NCBI GenBank assembly: GCA_019163175.1
Contig: JAFLKN010000055.1
Location: forward strand, 1-59,445
DNA: 59,445 bases
Direction of reading: 5' to 3'
Source: Prolixibacteraceae bacterium
Lineage (GTDB): Bacteria; Bacteroidota; Bacteroidia; Bacteroidales; Prolixibacteraceae
In this document: piece after piece, positions 43,909-54,100 of the stretch
Numbering within the stretch: the stretch's first letter is position 1
Layout of the letters: each line of letters begins with the position of its first letter
Made by a program: the position numbers and the translations under genes
The notes under the pieces: model-generated
Database searches by the model: none
The model's input: only the letters and a program-made list of their open reading frames with translations
Told to the model about the DNA's origin: nothing

Positions 43909-43944
43909 AAAAAAACCTTCAGGATTATTCCTGAAGGTTTTTTT
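43909..43944. terminator. Bidirectional terminator between convergent operons
   Basis: AAAAAAACCTTCAGGA and TCCTGAAGGTTTTTTT form a 16-bp stem with a TTAT loop. The A and T flanks serve both the cytochrome operon on the plus strand and the Zn-ribbon operon on the minus strand. Confidence 0.93.
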
Positions 43945-43964
43945 ATATGATACTATATTGATCT

Positions 43965-44741
43965 CTATTCTGCTGGCTCAATCGAATCCAGAATATCTTT
44001 ATCAACCAGAATACGGCCACAATATTCGCAAACAATAACTTTTTTGCGAGAAGCGATATCCATTTGGCGTTGTGGTGGAATCTTATTGAAACAACCACCA
44101 CATGCATCGCGCTGAACAGTTACAACAGCCAGACCATTACGTGCATTTTTGCGAATACGTTTAAATGCAGTAAGCAAACGTACTTCAATATTACTTTCAA
44201 TTTTTTCAGATTTTGCTTTCAGTCTTTCTTCTTCAATCTGAGTTTCGGAAGTAATTTCTTCCAACTCACGCTGTTTCCTATCCAGATCTTCCAAACGTTC
44301 TTTCAGAAGAACTGCTGAAGTGCCAATTGCTTCTTTTTTACTTGCCAACTCGGTAGTATACTCACGAATCCTTTTCTCCGACAATTCGATTTCGAGTTTC
44401 TGGAACTCAATTTCCTTACTCAAAGAGTCAAATTCACGGTTATTACGAACATTATTCTGTTGCTCGGTATATTTGGTGATCAGCGTTTCTGATTCCTTAA
44501 TAGCAATTTTCTTATTGTGAATAGCTGTTTCCAAATCTTTGATATCATCTTCGAAGTTGCTGACGCGAGTCTTTAAACCAGTAATTTCGTCTTCCAAATC
44601 CTGAACTTCCAAAGGCAATTCACCGCGAAGAGTTTTGAATTTGTCAATTTCTGAAACAACATTTTGAAGTTCGTAAAGCGCTTTAAGCTTTGAACTAATC
44701 GGCACACTTTTATTTTCGTCTCTAACGTACTGTGTATTCAT
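43965..44741 (-). CDS. Coiled-coil protein with C4 zinc ribbon
   Basis: A 258-residue protein. About 20-180 are a long antiparallel coiled coil rich in Glu, Lys and Leu. About 195-245 hold the zf-RING_7-type ribbon: CGGCFNKIPPQRQMDIAS and VIVCEYCGRILVDKD, giving four Cys ligands. Homologues are thought to act as nucleic-acid-associated or chaperone-like proteins; the exact role is unknown. It is the last gene of the M23-MerR-Nif3-ribbon operon, 22 bp after Nif3; Nif3-ribbon adjacency is widespread. Confidence 0.88.
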   Translation of the reverse strand: MNTQYVRDENKSVPISSKLKALYELQNVVSEIDKFKTLRGELPLEVQDLEDEITGLKTRVSNFEDDIKDLETAIHNKKIAIKESETLITKYTEQQNNVRNNREFDSLSKEIEFQKLEIELSEKRIREYTTELASKKEAIGTSAVLLKERLEDLDRKQRELEEITSETQIEEERLKAKSEKIESNIEVRLLTAFKRIRKNARNGLAVVTVQRDACGGCFNKIPPQRQMDIASRKKVIVCEYCGRILVDKDILDSIEPAE

Positions 44742-44763
44742 ACTTATAGTTGTTTAACTTATA

Positions 44764-45861
44764 TCAAATAAAGTAATTTACCGGGTTTGTACTTAAATCC
44801 GATAAATGGACTGCAAATTTAGGGAATTTTTTTGTAAGTAATTCATAAAAAACTTCTTTAGTGAATTGTTCACTTTCATAATGCCCAATATCTGCAATAA
44901 TTATTTGTTCTTCCGCATCAAAAAACTGATGGTATTTAAAATCTCCTGAAATGTAAATATCAGCTTTTTGTGCCATCGCCTTACTCAAATAGCTACTTCC
45001 TGAACCTCCGCAAACAGCAACTTTACGGATCGGTTTCCCGAGTAAACGCGTGTGCTTAATAACCTCGCAATGAAATGTAGCCTTAAGTTTACCCAAAAAT
45101 TCAAGTTCATCAACAGGTGATTCAAGTTCTCCAACCATTCCAATTCCCACCTGATTGTAATCATTGTCAAGCGGATAAATATCATAAGCTACTTCTTCGT
45201 AAGGATGAGCCTCAAGAAGCGCAGAAATAATCTTTGATTGGATGTGTTTCGGGAAAATAGTTTCTATCCGGGTTTCTTCTTCAAAATGCAGTTGATTTTT
45301 TTCACCCACATACGGGTTGGCTTGCTCATTTCCTCTGAAACTCCCCTGCCCTGCTTGATTGAAGCTACATGAGTCGTAGTTGCCAATATTTCCAGCTCCT
45401 GCATCAAAAATGGCCTTCCTTACTTTTTCGGCATCAGCTTTAGGCACAAACGTTACCAGTTTTTTAAGAAACCCTGGTATTGGCGATAACATCCGGCAAT
45501 TCTTCAATCCGAGTTTTTCGCAGATTTTGCTATTTACCCCACCAAAAACACTATCGAGATTAGTATGAGCAGCATAAATGGCAAGGTCATTTTTAATAGC
45601 TTTCAGCACACAACGTTCAATGTAGTTTTTCCCGTTCAGCCTTTTTAATCCGCTAAAAATAATAGGATGGTGAACAACAACCAGATTTAGACCTTTGATA
45701 ATGGCCTCATCCAATATTTCTACTGTGATGTCGAGTGCAATCAAAATTCCTGAAATCTCATCTTCCGGCTGACCGATAATCAATCCGGAATTGTCGTAGG
45801 ATTCTTGAAAGGCTAATGGAGCAACAGATTCTATAAACTGTGTAATTTGTTTGAGTTGCAT
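44764..45861 (-). CDS. Nif3-like dinuclear metal centre protein
   Basis: A 365-residue member of the Nif3/YqfO (DUF34) family. The N-terminal half has LVVVHHPIIFSGLKRLNG and YAAHTNLDSVFGGVN, with metal-binding His and Asp. About 125-235 are an inserted PII/CutA-like domain (KLVTFVPKADAEKVRKAIFDAG, HPYEEVAYDIYPLDN). The C-terminal part has AVCGGSGSSYL, YISGDFKYHQFFDA and IIADIGHYESEQF. The long form with insertion suits hexamers. It may act as a GTP cyclohydrolase-like or metal-repair enzyme; the function is unsettled. Confidence 0.9.
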   Translation of the reverse strand: MQLKQITQFIESVAPLAFQESYDNSGLIIGQPEDEISGILIALDITVEILDEAIIKGLNLVVVHHPIIFSGLKRLNGKNYIERCVLKAIKNDLAIYAAHTNLDSVFGGVNSKICEKLGLKNCRMLSPIPGFLKKLVTFVPKADAEKVRKAIFDAGAGNIGNYDSCSFNQAGQGSFRGNEQANPYVGEKNQLHFEEETRIETIFPKHIQSKIISALLEAHPYEEVAYDIYPLDNDYNQVGIGMVGELESPVDELEFLGKLKATFHCEVIKHTRLLGKPIRKVAVCGGSGSSYLSKAMAQKADIYISGDFKYHQFFDAEEQIIIADIGHYESEQFTKEVFYELLTKKFPKFAVHLSDLSTNPVNYFI

Positions 45862-45904
45862 TTAAATTGTGATAAGCTTTGTTTAAGACGAAACCCGGAA
45901 CTTT

Positions 45905-46240
45905 TTAAAGCTCCTCTTTAATGTCAATCAGCATTTGCCTGATCTCCTGAAGACGGTTGACTACTTCAAAATTTTGAATCGTATCTTCTTTATTGTCCTT
46001 CAGTTTTTTCTGAGCGCCCTTTATTGTCATTCCTCTGTCTTTCAGGAGGTGATAGATTAACTTAAGGTTTTCGATGTCTTCTTTGGTAAACATCCGGTTC
46101 CCTTTAGCATTTTTATGCGGCTTCAGAATGTCGAATTCATTTTCCCAAAAGCGTATATTCGAAGTATTAACATCAAACATTTCAGCAACTTCGCTGATGG
46201 AAAAAAAGACTTTTTCTATTTTAGGTTTCTTGTAAGGCAC
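45905..46240 (-). CDS. MerR-family transcriptional regulator
   Basis: A 111-residue protein with one MerR helix-turn-helix (about 8-75): FFSISEVAEMFDVNTSNIRFWENEFDIL and MFTKEDIENLKLIYHLLKDRGMTIKGAQKKLK. It is followed by a short dimerisation helix. There are no Cys or other effector-domain residues, so it is not a metal sensor of the classic kind. It lies 11 bp after the M23 peptidase gene and is part of its operon. Confidence 0.9.
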   Translation of the reverse strand: MPYKKPKIEKVFFSISEVAEMFDVNTSNIRFWENEFDILKPHKNAKGNRMFTKEDIENLKLIYHLLKDRGMTIKGAQKKLKDNKEDTIQNFEVVNRLQEIRQMLIDIKEEL

Positions 46241-46251
46241 AGTATAAAGTT

Positions 46252-47223
46252 TTAATCGAAAGTTTGACCAATGTTCGATGATATGCTCACCATTTTTTCG
46301 TATTCCTGAGCATTCAAATCTTTGAAATAATAATATTGCGGATTGACAGGTTCACCATTCTTATGCACTTCGTAATGCAAATGTGGTCCAGTTGATGTTC
46401 CCGAATTACCAACGTACCCGATTACCTGTCCACGTTTTACCAGTTCCCCAACCTTTACATTAAATCCGCTCAAGTGGGCATACATGGTTTTATAATCGAA
46501 TCCATGATCAATCATAATCCATCTTCCATAACCACCCCCAATAGATTGCACATCTTTTACGACTCCATCACCTGTCGCATAAACTTTGGTGCCAATAGGA
46601 GCGGTGAAGTCCATTCCGTAGTGAAACTGTTTAATCTTATAAATTGGATGAAAGCGATATCCCCACCCTGAAGCTGTACTTTTAAGCGATTTGTTTGAAA
46701 TAGGCATAATTGCCGGCATACTTGTTACCAGCTTTTCTTTATTCAAAGCCATATCCAAAACCTCATCGTACGATTTAGCCTGAATGTATGCCTGTTTGGA
46801 AAGAATATCAAGTTTCGCCGCTGTTTTAATAACTAACTCCGAATTATCGAACGATTCGAGTTGTGAATATTTGTTCACCCCGCCAAAACCAGCCCTTCGA
46901 ATGGTCGAAGGAATCGGATCACTTTCAAAAACTACACGGTACAAATTATTGTCGCGCAGTTCAATTTCATCCAATACTTTTTCAACCGTTGCAAGATCCT
47001 TGTACAGCAATTCATATTGAGTTAAAAGTCGCTCATTCTCCTTGTGCAGGCTGCGCATTCTGGGCGATTCGTAGAATTGCAGAATTCCAACTGCAATAAG
47101 TACCGATGATACCAATGTAGTTGAAAACAAGGCTAAAAAACGCTTTAGTTTAGTTTTGAAGCTAATTACGATTTTGTCGTAGCTAAGTGTATGAGCATTA
47201 AATCTGTACTTGACTCTCGCCAT
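46252..47223 (-). CDS. M23-family peptidoglycan endopeptidase, membrane-anchored
   Basis: A 323-residue protein. It has a cytoplasmic basic stretch, a membrane helix at about 30-52, a periplasmic coiled coil (about 55-95) and a LytM/M23 domain (about 190-300). Zinc ligands are visible in HYGMDF (His, Asp) and HLHYEV (His), with the catalytic His in MYAHLSGF. YVGNSGTSTGPHLHYEVHKNGEPVNP is the standard block. All key residues are present, so it should be active against peptide cross-links rather than an EnvC-like regulator. It is the first gene of a four-gene operon. Confidence 0.93.
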   Translation of the reverse strand: MARVKYRFNAHTLSYDKIVISFKTKLKRFLALFSTTLVSSVLIAVGILQFYESPRMRSLHKENERLLTQYELLYKDLATVEKVLDEIELRDNNLYRVVFESDPIPSTIRRAGFGGVNKYSQLESFDNSELVIKTAAKLDILSKQAYIQAKSYDEVLDMALNKEKLVTSMPAIMPISNKSLKSTASGWGYRFHPIYKIKQFHYGMDFTAPIGTKVYATGDGVVKDVQSIGGGYGRWIMIDHGFDYKTMYAHLSGFNVKVGELVKRGQVIGYVGNSGTSTGPHLHYEVHKNGEPVNPQYYYFKDLNAQEYEKMVSISSNIGQTFD

Positions 47224-47534
47224 AAAACAGGATAAATGGAATTTATTTTTCGAGTTGAAACAAATTTAAGGATTTAATCTACCTTTGCAACATTTCAAAA
47301 ATTCCGGTTAATACAGGCAGCAAAGCTAGTGTTTTAGACGGAAATAAATGATGAGCTTCAAGCAATTGGAGATTTTTAACAAAAATTAATGGAAGACAAA
47401 ATGTATAGAAATGAATTTTTCGAATCATTTTGACACCTCAATTTGAGACTGTTTTTTATTGAAATTTAGCAGATTTACTTGCTAAATAAAGTTTTGATCA
47501 TTCGTGTTGAATTAATAGAAAAATACAGATATAG
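47224..47534. other. Divergent spacer between the M23 operon and alaS
   Basis: 311 bp. The left part carries the overlapping divergent promoters at 47255-47290. The remaining 240 bp before alaS is AT-rich leader, in which I see no T-box, anti-terminator or ORF. Confidence 0.6.
47255..47290. promoter_or_regulatory. Overlapping divergent promoters of the M23 operon and alaS
   Basis: Minus strand: TTG (47290-47288), 19 bp, TAAATTTG (47268-47261), a perfect consensus, giving a leader of about 30 nt for the M23 gene. Plus strand: TTG (47255-47257), 22 bp, TACCTTTG (47280-47287), giving a leader of about 240 nt for alaS. The two sets of boxes interleave, so the polymerase could not occupy both at once. 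Confidence 0.65.
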
Positions 47535-50153
47535 ATGAATTCGAAGGAAATCAGAAAAGCGTTTTTAGATTTTTTTGCAAGCAAGGAACATCAGATAGTG
47601 AGTTCAGCTCCGATGGTTGTAAAAAATGATCCGACATTGATGTTTACCAATGCAGGGATGAACCAGTTTAAGGATATTTTTCTGGGCAATCAGCCTGCTA
47701 AAAGTGTTCGCGTTGCCGATACTCAAAAGTGTTTGAGGGTTTCGGGTAAGCACAACGATTTGGAAGAAGTAGGTCATGATACCTATCACCATACCATGTT
47801 CGAGATGTTGGGCAACTGGTCGTTTGGTGATTATTTCAAAGAGGACGCCATCAACTGGGCCTGGGAATTGCTGCACAATGTGCTTAAAATTCCTGATGAC
47901 CGGATGTATGCTTCTGTTTTTGAAGGAAGTGCTGACGATAAACTGGAGCGTGACGATGAAGCATTTGCCCTTTGGCGGAAATTCCTTCCGGCCAACCAAA
48001 TTATAAACGGAAGCAAAAAAGATAATTTTTGGGAAATGGGCGACACCGGCCCTTGCGGACCCTGTTCCGAAATTCATGTCGATTTACGCGATGACGAAGA
48101 TCGTGCAAAAATTCCGGGAAGCGAATTAGTCAATAAAGACAATCCGTTGGTAATCGAAATCTGGAACCTTGTTTTCATTCAGTTTAACCGCAAAGCCGAT
48201 GGCAAACTGGAAGAACTTCCGGATAAACATGTGGATACCGGAATGGGATTCGAGCGTCTCTGCATGGTTTTGCAAGGCAAAAAATCGAACTACGACACCG
48301 ACGTTTTCCAGAATACGATTGCAAAAATTGCTGAACTCAGTAATAAAAAATATGGCGACGATCAAAAGGCTGACATTGCCATGCGGGTAATTGCTGACCA
48401 TTTGCGCGCTATCTCATTCTCAATTGCCGATGGGCAGCTGCCTTCGAACAACAAAGCAGGTTACGTCATCCGCCGGATTTTACGCCGTGCTGTGCGTTAC
48501 GGCTATACGTTCCTCGGATTCAAGGAACCTTTCATCTGCAAACTGGTTGAAGTGCTGAAAGACAATATGGGCGATGCTTTCCCCGAGTTGGTTTCGCAAC
48601 AGGGATTGATTGAAAAGGTTATTCACGAGGAAGAGGAATCGTTCCTTCGCACGCTTGAGACCGGAATTCGTCTGCTCGACGAGTTGGTTGCCAAAGCAAA
48701 AACAGCAGGCAAAACTGAGATCAGTGGAGAAAACATCTTCACACTTTACGATACGTTTGGATTTCCTTTCGACTTAACCAGCCTGATTCTGCGTGAAAAA
48801 GGCATGTCAGTTGACGAAGCTGGGTTCAATTCAGAAATGGAGAAGCAGAAAGAGCGCTCACGAAATGCTGCGGCTCAGGAAACTGACGATTGGGTGGAGC
48901 TGAAAAAAATTGAACAGGTTGAATTTGTGGGTTATGACCAACTGGAAGCTGAAGTACATATTTCGCGATACCGGAAAGTTACCCAGAAAAATAAGGAATT
49001 CTATCACTTGGTTTTCGACAAGACCCCATTTTATGGGGAATCCGGAGGTCAAGCAGGGGATTCGGGATATATAGAATTCAACGGACAGAAGACCCCGATT
49101 ATTGATACCCAAAAGGAAAATAACCTTACCGTTCATATTGCACCAAAACTGCCGGCAAATCCTGCCGGAGCTTTCAAAGCTATAGTTGATGTGGAGAAGA
49201 GGAAGCTCACGATGAACAACCACACGGCAACGCATTTGCTCGATCATGCTTTGCGCGAGGTGTTGGGCACACATGTCGAGCAAAAAGGTTCGTTGGTAAA
49301 CAGTGAATACTTACGTTTCGACTTTGCCCATTTCCAGAAAGTAACACGCGAAGAACTGGATCAGATTCAGGCTCGTGTAAACGAATTGATTCGCGAAAAT
49401 CTGATTAAAGAAGAAAACCGTTCAGTTTCGTTCGACGAAGCAAAAACCATGGGTGCCATTGCACTATTTGGTGAAAAATATGGAGACTTCGTTCGGGTAA
49501 TCAAATTTGGCGAATCTGTTGAATTGTGCGGAGGAACTCACGTTCCGGCAACCGGACAAATCGGTTCATTTATTATCACTTCTGAAAGCGCTATTTCTGC
49601 CGGAGTTCGCCGTATTGAGGCCATCACATCCGATCACGCTGAGATATTTGTAAAGAAACACATGAACGAACTGGCTGAAGTAAAATCGATTTTAAATAAC
49701 ACTCAAAACTTAAAGAAATCAGTTGAAGATCTTTTAGCACAGAACAGTCGTCTGCAAAAGCAAATCGAAGAATTTGAGCGCAAAGCAGCTTCGGGAATCA
49801 AACAAGAATTGAAAAATAAAATTCAGGTAATTAACGGAGTAAACGTAATTGCTGAAGTGATTCAGTTAGATTCGGCACAGGCGGTAAAAGATTTGGCTTT
49901 CCAGTTAAAAGGTGAAGTTGATAATCTGTTCCTCGCATTGGGTTCTGCTATTGGCGGAAAACCATCGATCACGGTAATGATTGCTGAAAATCTGGTTGCC
50001 GAGAAAGGACTGAATGCCGGAACTATAGTTCGCGAAGCTGCCAAGGAAATGCAGGGTGGCGGCGGCGGACAGGCATTTTATGCAACCGCTGGCGGTAAAG
50101 ATGTTGCCGGACTATCGGCTGCTGTTGAGAAAGCAAAATCGTTTGTAAAATAG
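47535..50153 (+). CDS. alaS: Alanyl-tRNA synthetase
   Basis: An 872-residue class II synthetase, the usual bacterial length. The catalytic core opens with [17 protein letters not shown] and has [16 protein letters not shown] (motif 1/2 region) and [13 protein letters not shown] (motif 3). The editing domain shows [16 protein letters not shown] and the metal Cys in [13 protein letters not shown]. The C-terminal coiled coil and C-Ala domain end with [16 protein letters not shown]. It charges tRNA-Ala. It is transcribed alone, with a double hairpin terminator after it. Confidence 0.97.
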   Translation: MNSKEIRKAFLDFFASKEHQIVSSAPMVVKNDPTLMFTNAGMNQFKDIFLGNQPAKSVRVADTQKCLRVSGKHNDLEEVGHDTYHHTMFEMLGNWSFGDYFKEDAINWAWELLHNVLKIPDDRMYASVFEGSADDKLERDDEAFALWRKFLPANQIINGSKKDNFWEMGDTGPCGPCSEIHVDLRDDEDRAKIPGSELVNKDNPLVIEIWNLVFIQFNRKADGKLEELPDKHVDTGMGFERLCMVLQGKKSNYDTDVFQNTIAKIAELSNKKYGDDQKADIAMRVIADHLRAISFSIADGQLPSNNKAGYVIRRILRRAVRYGYTFLGFKEPFICKLVEVLKDNMGDAFPELVSQQGLIEKVIHEEEESFLRTLETGIRLLDELVAKAKTAGKTEISGENIFTLYDTFGFPFDLTSLILREKGMSVDEAGFNSEMEKQKERSRNAAAQETDDWVELKKIEQVEFVGYDQLEAEVHISRYRKVTQKNKEFYHLVFDKTPFYGESGGQAGDSGYIEFNGQKTPIIDTQKENNLTVHIAPKLPANPAGAFKAIVDVEKRKLTMNNHTATHLLDHALREVLGTHVEQKGSLVNSEYLRFDFAHFQKVTREELDQIQARVNELIRENLIKEENRSVSFDEAKTMGAIALFGEKYGDFVRVIKFGESVELCGGTHVPATGQIGSFIITSESAISAGVRRIEAITSDHAEIFVKKHMNELAEVKSILNNTQNLKKSVEDLLAQNSRLQKQIEEFERKAASGIKQELKNKIQVINGVNVIAEVIQLDSAQAVKDLAFQLKGEVDNLFLALGSAIGGKPSITVMIAENLVAEKGLNAGTIVREAAKEMQGGGGGQAFYATAGGKDVAGLSAAVEKAKSFVK

Positions 50154-50166
50154 TGTAAACCTGAAA

Positions 50167-50205
50167 GTTGAAAACCAAAGTCAGTCGTGTATTTTGGTTT
50201 TCAAC
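50167..50205 (+). other. First hairpin after alaS
   Basis: GTTGAAAACCAAA pairs with TTTGGTTTTCAAC-type sequence (about 12-13 bp stem, 14-nt loop) just 13 bp after the stop. There is no T tract, so it is more likely an RNA-stabilising or processing stem ahead of the true terminator. Confidence 0.6.
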
Positions 50206-50217
50206 GCAAATCATATA

Positions 50218-50258
50218 AGAGGATTTTTAGCGGATAACCGTCTAAATCCTCTTTTTTT
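50218..50258 (+). terminator. Intrinsic terminator of alaS
   Basis: AGAGGATTT and AAATCCTCT form the lower stem, extended by TAG/CTA and an inner CGG-ATAA-CCG, and followed by T7. Confidence 0.88.
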
Positions 50259-50316
50259 ATGCACCAATATTTGGCTCACTCATTTTTTGTATTTTTACAG
50301 GAGTAAACATTCAGCC

Positions 50317-51024
50317 ATGAAAAAAAAAGGGAACAGTATAGGGAAACGAATCTTTCGGTTGATCTGGAAAACCGCAGCATGGTTTGTCGGATTGTCCTTA
50401 TTATTTGTTGTTCTTTTCCGTTTTGTGCCGGTTCCTGTAACGCCACTCATGTTGATTCGATCAGTAGAACAGGTTTTTGGTGATGATGAACTTCGCCTGA
50501 AACACGATTGGGTTTCGATTGACGAAATTTCCAAAAACCTTCCCTTAGCAGTAGTTTGCAGCGAAGATCAGAATTTCATGAATCATTCGGGTTTTGACAT
50601 GAAAGCCATTGAACGCTCGTTGGATGCGGCTAAAAAAGGAGCAAAAAGAGTTAAGGGAGCAAGTACCATTTCGCAACAAACAGCTAAAAATGTTTTTCTT
50701 TGGCCGGGAAGAAGCTGGGTGCGCAAAGGATTCGAAGTGTATTTCACTGTTCTGATTGAATTTTTCTGGAGCAAAGAACGGATTATGGAAGTTTACCTCA
50801 ACAGTATTGAAATGGGAAACGGTATATATGGCGCCGAAGCCGCAGCAAATTTCTACTGGAAAACCTCAGCTCAAAATCTATCCCGAACACAGGCTGCAGC
50901 CATTGCAGCAGTTTTGCCCAACCCCAGAAAATACAGCGCCAATCCTCCCGGCCCCTATGTTCAGGCACGAATTGGGTGGATTGTTGGGCAAATGGCACAG
51001 TGGGGAACCTTAAGGTTCGAGTAG
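50317..51024 (+). CDS. mtgA: Monofunctional peptidoglycan glycosyltransferase
   Basis: About 235 residues from the ATG at 50317. The 41 codons upstream cover the terminator hairpin and are not conserved. There is one membrane helix (about 18-38), then a GT51 domain: VCSEDQNFMNHSGFDMKAI with the catalytic Glu, GASTISQQTAKNVFLWPGRSWVRKG and RIMEVYLNSIEMGNGIYGAEAAA. It polymerises lipid II glycan strands without a transpeptidase domain. It lies between alaS and the cytochrome c assembly gene, with its own terminator. Confidence 0.94.
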   Translation: MKKKGNSIGKRIFRLIWKTAAWFVGLSLLFVVLFRFVPVPVTPLMLIRSVEQVFGDDELRLKHDWVSIDEISKNLPLAVVCSEDQNFMNHSGFDMKAIERSLDAAKKGAKRVKGASTISQQTAKNVFLWPGRSWVRKGFEVYFTVLIEFFWSKERIMEVYLNSIEMGNGIYGAEAAANFYWKTSAQNLSRTQAAAIAAVLPNPRKYSANPPGPYVQARIGWIVGQMAQWGTLRFE

Positions 51025-51084
51025 AATATTTCCATTTAAGCAAATCTTAAGAAACCAAAGTCTTTGGAATCTGTTATACTATTT

Positions 51085-51110
51085 TGTCCGAAAATATTCG
51101 GACATTTTTT
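51085..51110 (+). terminator. Terminator of mtgA
   Basis: TGTCCGAA and TTCGGACA form a perfect 8-bp stem with an AATA loop, followed by TTTTTT. Confidence 0.9.
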
Positions 51111-51182
51111 ATGACTTGCATATTGAAATGTGCGTTCTTGTCGTTACTATTTAGATTGATTCCAAATTAAATTTATGATATA

Positions 51183-54100
51183 ATGAAAAAACTATTGAAT
51201 TTTTTATTCTCATTCCCGTTCATGGGGTTTTTGTTACTCGTACTGGCATTTTCAATGGCTATTGCTACTTTTGTTGAAAGCAGTTACGGGACAGAAGCCG
51301 CACAAGGATTAATTTATAAAGCTTTCTGGTTTGAGCTTATCCTCGCGTTACTTGGGTTAAACCTGACAGTCAATTTTATCCGCCACAAAATGTACACCCG
51401 GCCACGTTTGGCTATGGGCTTATTTCACATTTCGTTTATCATTATTGTGATCGGTGCTGCCATTACCCGATACATTAGTTTCGAAGGAGTTATGCACATC
51501 CGCGAAGGTCAATCCTCCGATTTCATTCTTTCTTCCGAAGATTATCTGACCATTAAAAACAGCAATCAAACAGTCAGTGCAACTGTTCTTCTTTCTGAAC
51601 TCTCGTACAAAGGTTTCGATGAAAAAATTAATGTTGATGGCCGGTCAATCCGGGCTAAATCAATTGGATTCATAAAAAACGCAACACGCAATGTGGTTGA
51701 AGATCCTGCCGGTTCAGAAATGATCGACTTTGTAGTTTCTCAGGGTCAGGGTCGTGAGAATTTTGTCTTTGCGAAGGGTGACAAAATTAATTTTGGAAAT
51801 GTTTTGGTTGGCTACGAAGTTCCGGGGGCAAATTTCCAATTTTTCAATCGTGGAGCCGATCTTTTCCTGGTTTCTGATCATCAGGTAGAAATACGGTCAA
51901 TGACCGGTGGTGAAGCCACGATTGTTGAGCCCAATGATACCATTGCTGTGGAAACAATGCAATTGTATGCTTTTGACGGGTATTTGCTATTGGTTAAAAA
52001 TTTCTATCAACATGCTTCGATGAGCGTGGCTCCGGATGCCACAGGAAATGCATCAGAAGATGCCGTCGTACTTGAATTGACTGATGGTTCAAAAAAGCAA
52101 ATCGTAAATGTGCTGGGTCGTCACGGACAAAAAGGCGAACCGACATTAGCGACAGTTGGAAATGCAACACTGGAAATTACTTATGGTGCAGAGCCAATTT
52201 ATTTACCTTTCTCCTTACAGTTAAAAGATTTCCAGATGGAAAAATATCCGGGTTCTGATAGTCCTTCGTCGTTTGCCAGCGAATTGGTTCTAAACGACCG
52301 CGAACGCAATGTTTCGCGCAATGTCAGGGTTTTTATGAACAATACCCTCAATTACCGTGGCTATAAATTTTTTCAGTCTTCATACGATCAGGACGAAGCC
52401 GGAACTGTACTTTCGGTAAATGCCGATCAACTCGGAACTACCGTGACTTACATTGGCTATTTGCTGCTTTCACTTGGCATGATTTGGGCCTTGTTCAGTA
52501 AAAATTCCTATTTCCAGTTACAGATTCGCCGCCTAAAACAATATTCAAAACCAGCCGCTCTGGTAATTTTCGCTTTTCTGGCCTTAAACACAGGTTCAGC
52601 CATGGCAAACAGTTCTGAGCTTGCAGGTATTCCAAAGATTGATCAGGCTGTGCTCGATGACTTTTCAAAACTGTGGATTCAGGGACCCGATGGTCGTATT
52701 GAACCTGTCTCAACGCTTGCCTCCGAATTGCTCCGGAAAGTTAGCCGGAAGTCAGACTTTTATGGAAGATCGGCTGAAGAAGTGATACTTGGTTTGCATC
52801 TTTACCCTGAATTGTGGAGAAATGTTTCACTGGTAAAAATTTCGGACGAGCAGATTAAAAGTGATCTGGGTGTTACTGAATCGCGCATTCCGCTAACTGC
52901 ATTTTTCGACGAAAAAGGCAATTACAAGCTGATTGAAAAAGTAAAAGCAGCCTTCAACAAAATGCCGGCCTTCCGTAATATGTATGAAAAAGAAATCATC
53001 AATGTTGATGAACGGGTAAATATCTGTTTCATGGTGGTTAACGGCGACATGTTCTCGCTTTTCCCCGGACCATCAAAAGAAAACAAATGGGTTGCGGTTG
53101 GAAGCGCACCCGTAGGCCTTTCATCAGCGGATTCGCTGTTTGTGAACCGCGGATTTCAGTTGTTGAAAGAATCCTTGAACGGTACCGGCCAGGTAAATGG
53201 CAGACAAATTCTAGCCAGCATTGCAGCTTATCAGGCCAAATTTGGCTCGAGTTACCTTCCAACAAACACCAAAAAGAATGTTGAAATATTTTATAACTCG
53301 GCTAATCCCTTCAAACGGGTCTTCCCGCTTTATTTACTTTTAGGATTTAGTTTGCTCACTATTCTGTTCGTCAATATTTTCAGGCAGAAAACAATAGGTA
53401 CAAAAGTTCGGATTGCTTTCACTGCTTTAATCGGATTCGGTTTTTTGATTCATACCGCAGGGCTTGCTTTGCGCTGGTACATTTCGGGCCATGCACCATG
53501 GTCTAACGGCTACGAATCTATGGTTTATGTGGCTTGGGCATCGATGTTGGCCGGTCTTATCTTCGGCCGGAAATACCCTATGGTAATCGGAACTTCGGCT
53601 ATGCTGGCAGGTATTATTCTATTTGTGGCTCACCTCAACTGGATGAACCCCGAGATTACACACCTGGTTCCGGTATTGAATTCATACTGGTTAATGATAC
53701 ACGTGGCCATTATAACTGCAAGTTATGGTTTTATCGGGACAAGCGCTTTTATTGGCTTGCTGGTTCTCATCTTATATTGCATCAGCAATTCGCAAAACGC
53801 TAAAAATATCAAAGGATTGGTGTTGCAATTGACCGCCATCAGCGAAATGTCGGTAACTGTTGGGCTGTATATGCTAACCATTGGTACTTTCCTGGGTGGA
53901 GTTTGGGCCAACGAAAGCTGGGGTCGTTACTGGGGTTGGGACGCCAAAGAAACCTGGGCATTGATAACGGTTGTCATTTATTCTTTCATTGCTCACATGC
54001 GTTTGATTCCTTCACTGAGAGGCATTTACAATTACACCATTGCTTCAGTGCTTGGTTTTTCATCGGTATTGATGACCTATTTCGGTGTAAATTATTACCT

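Noticed and set aside
47290-47534. T-box or similar leader in front of alaS
   Set aside because: No T-box sequence, specifier loop or terminator/antiterminator pair is recognisable; T-boxes are also not typical of this phylum.
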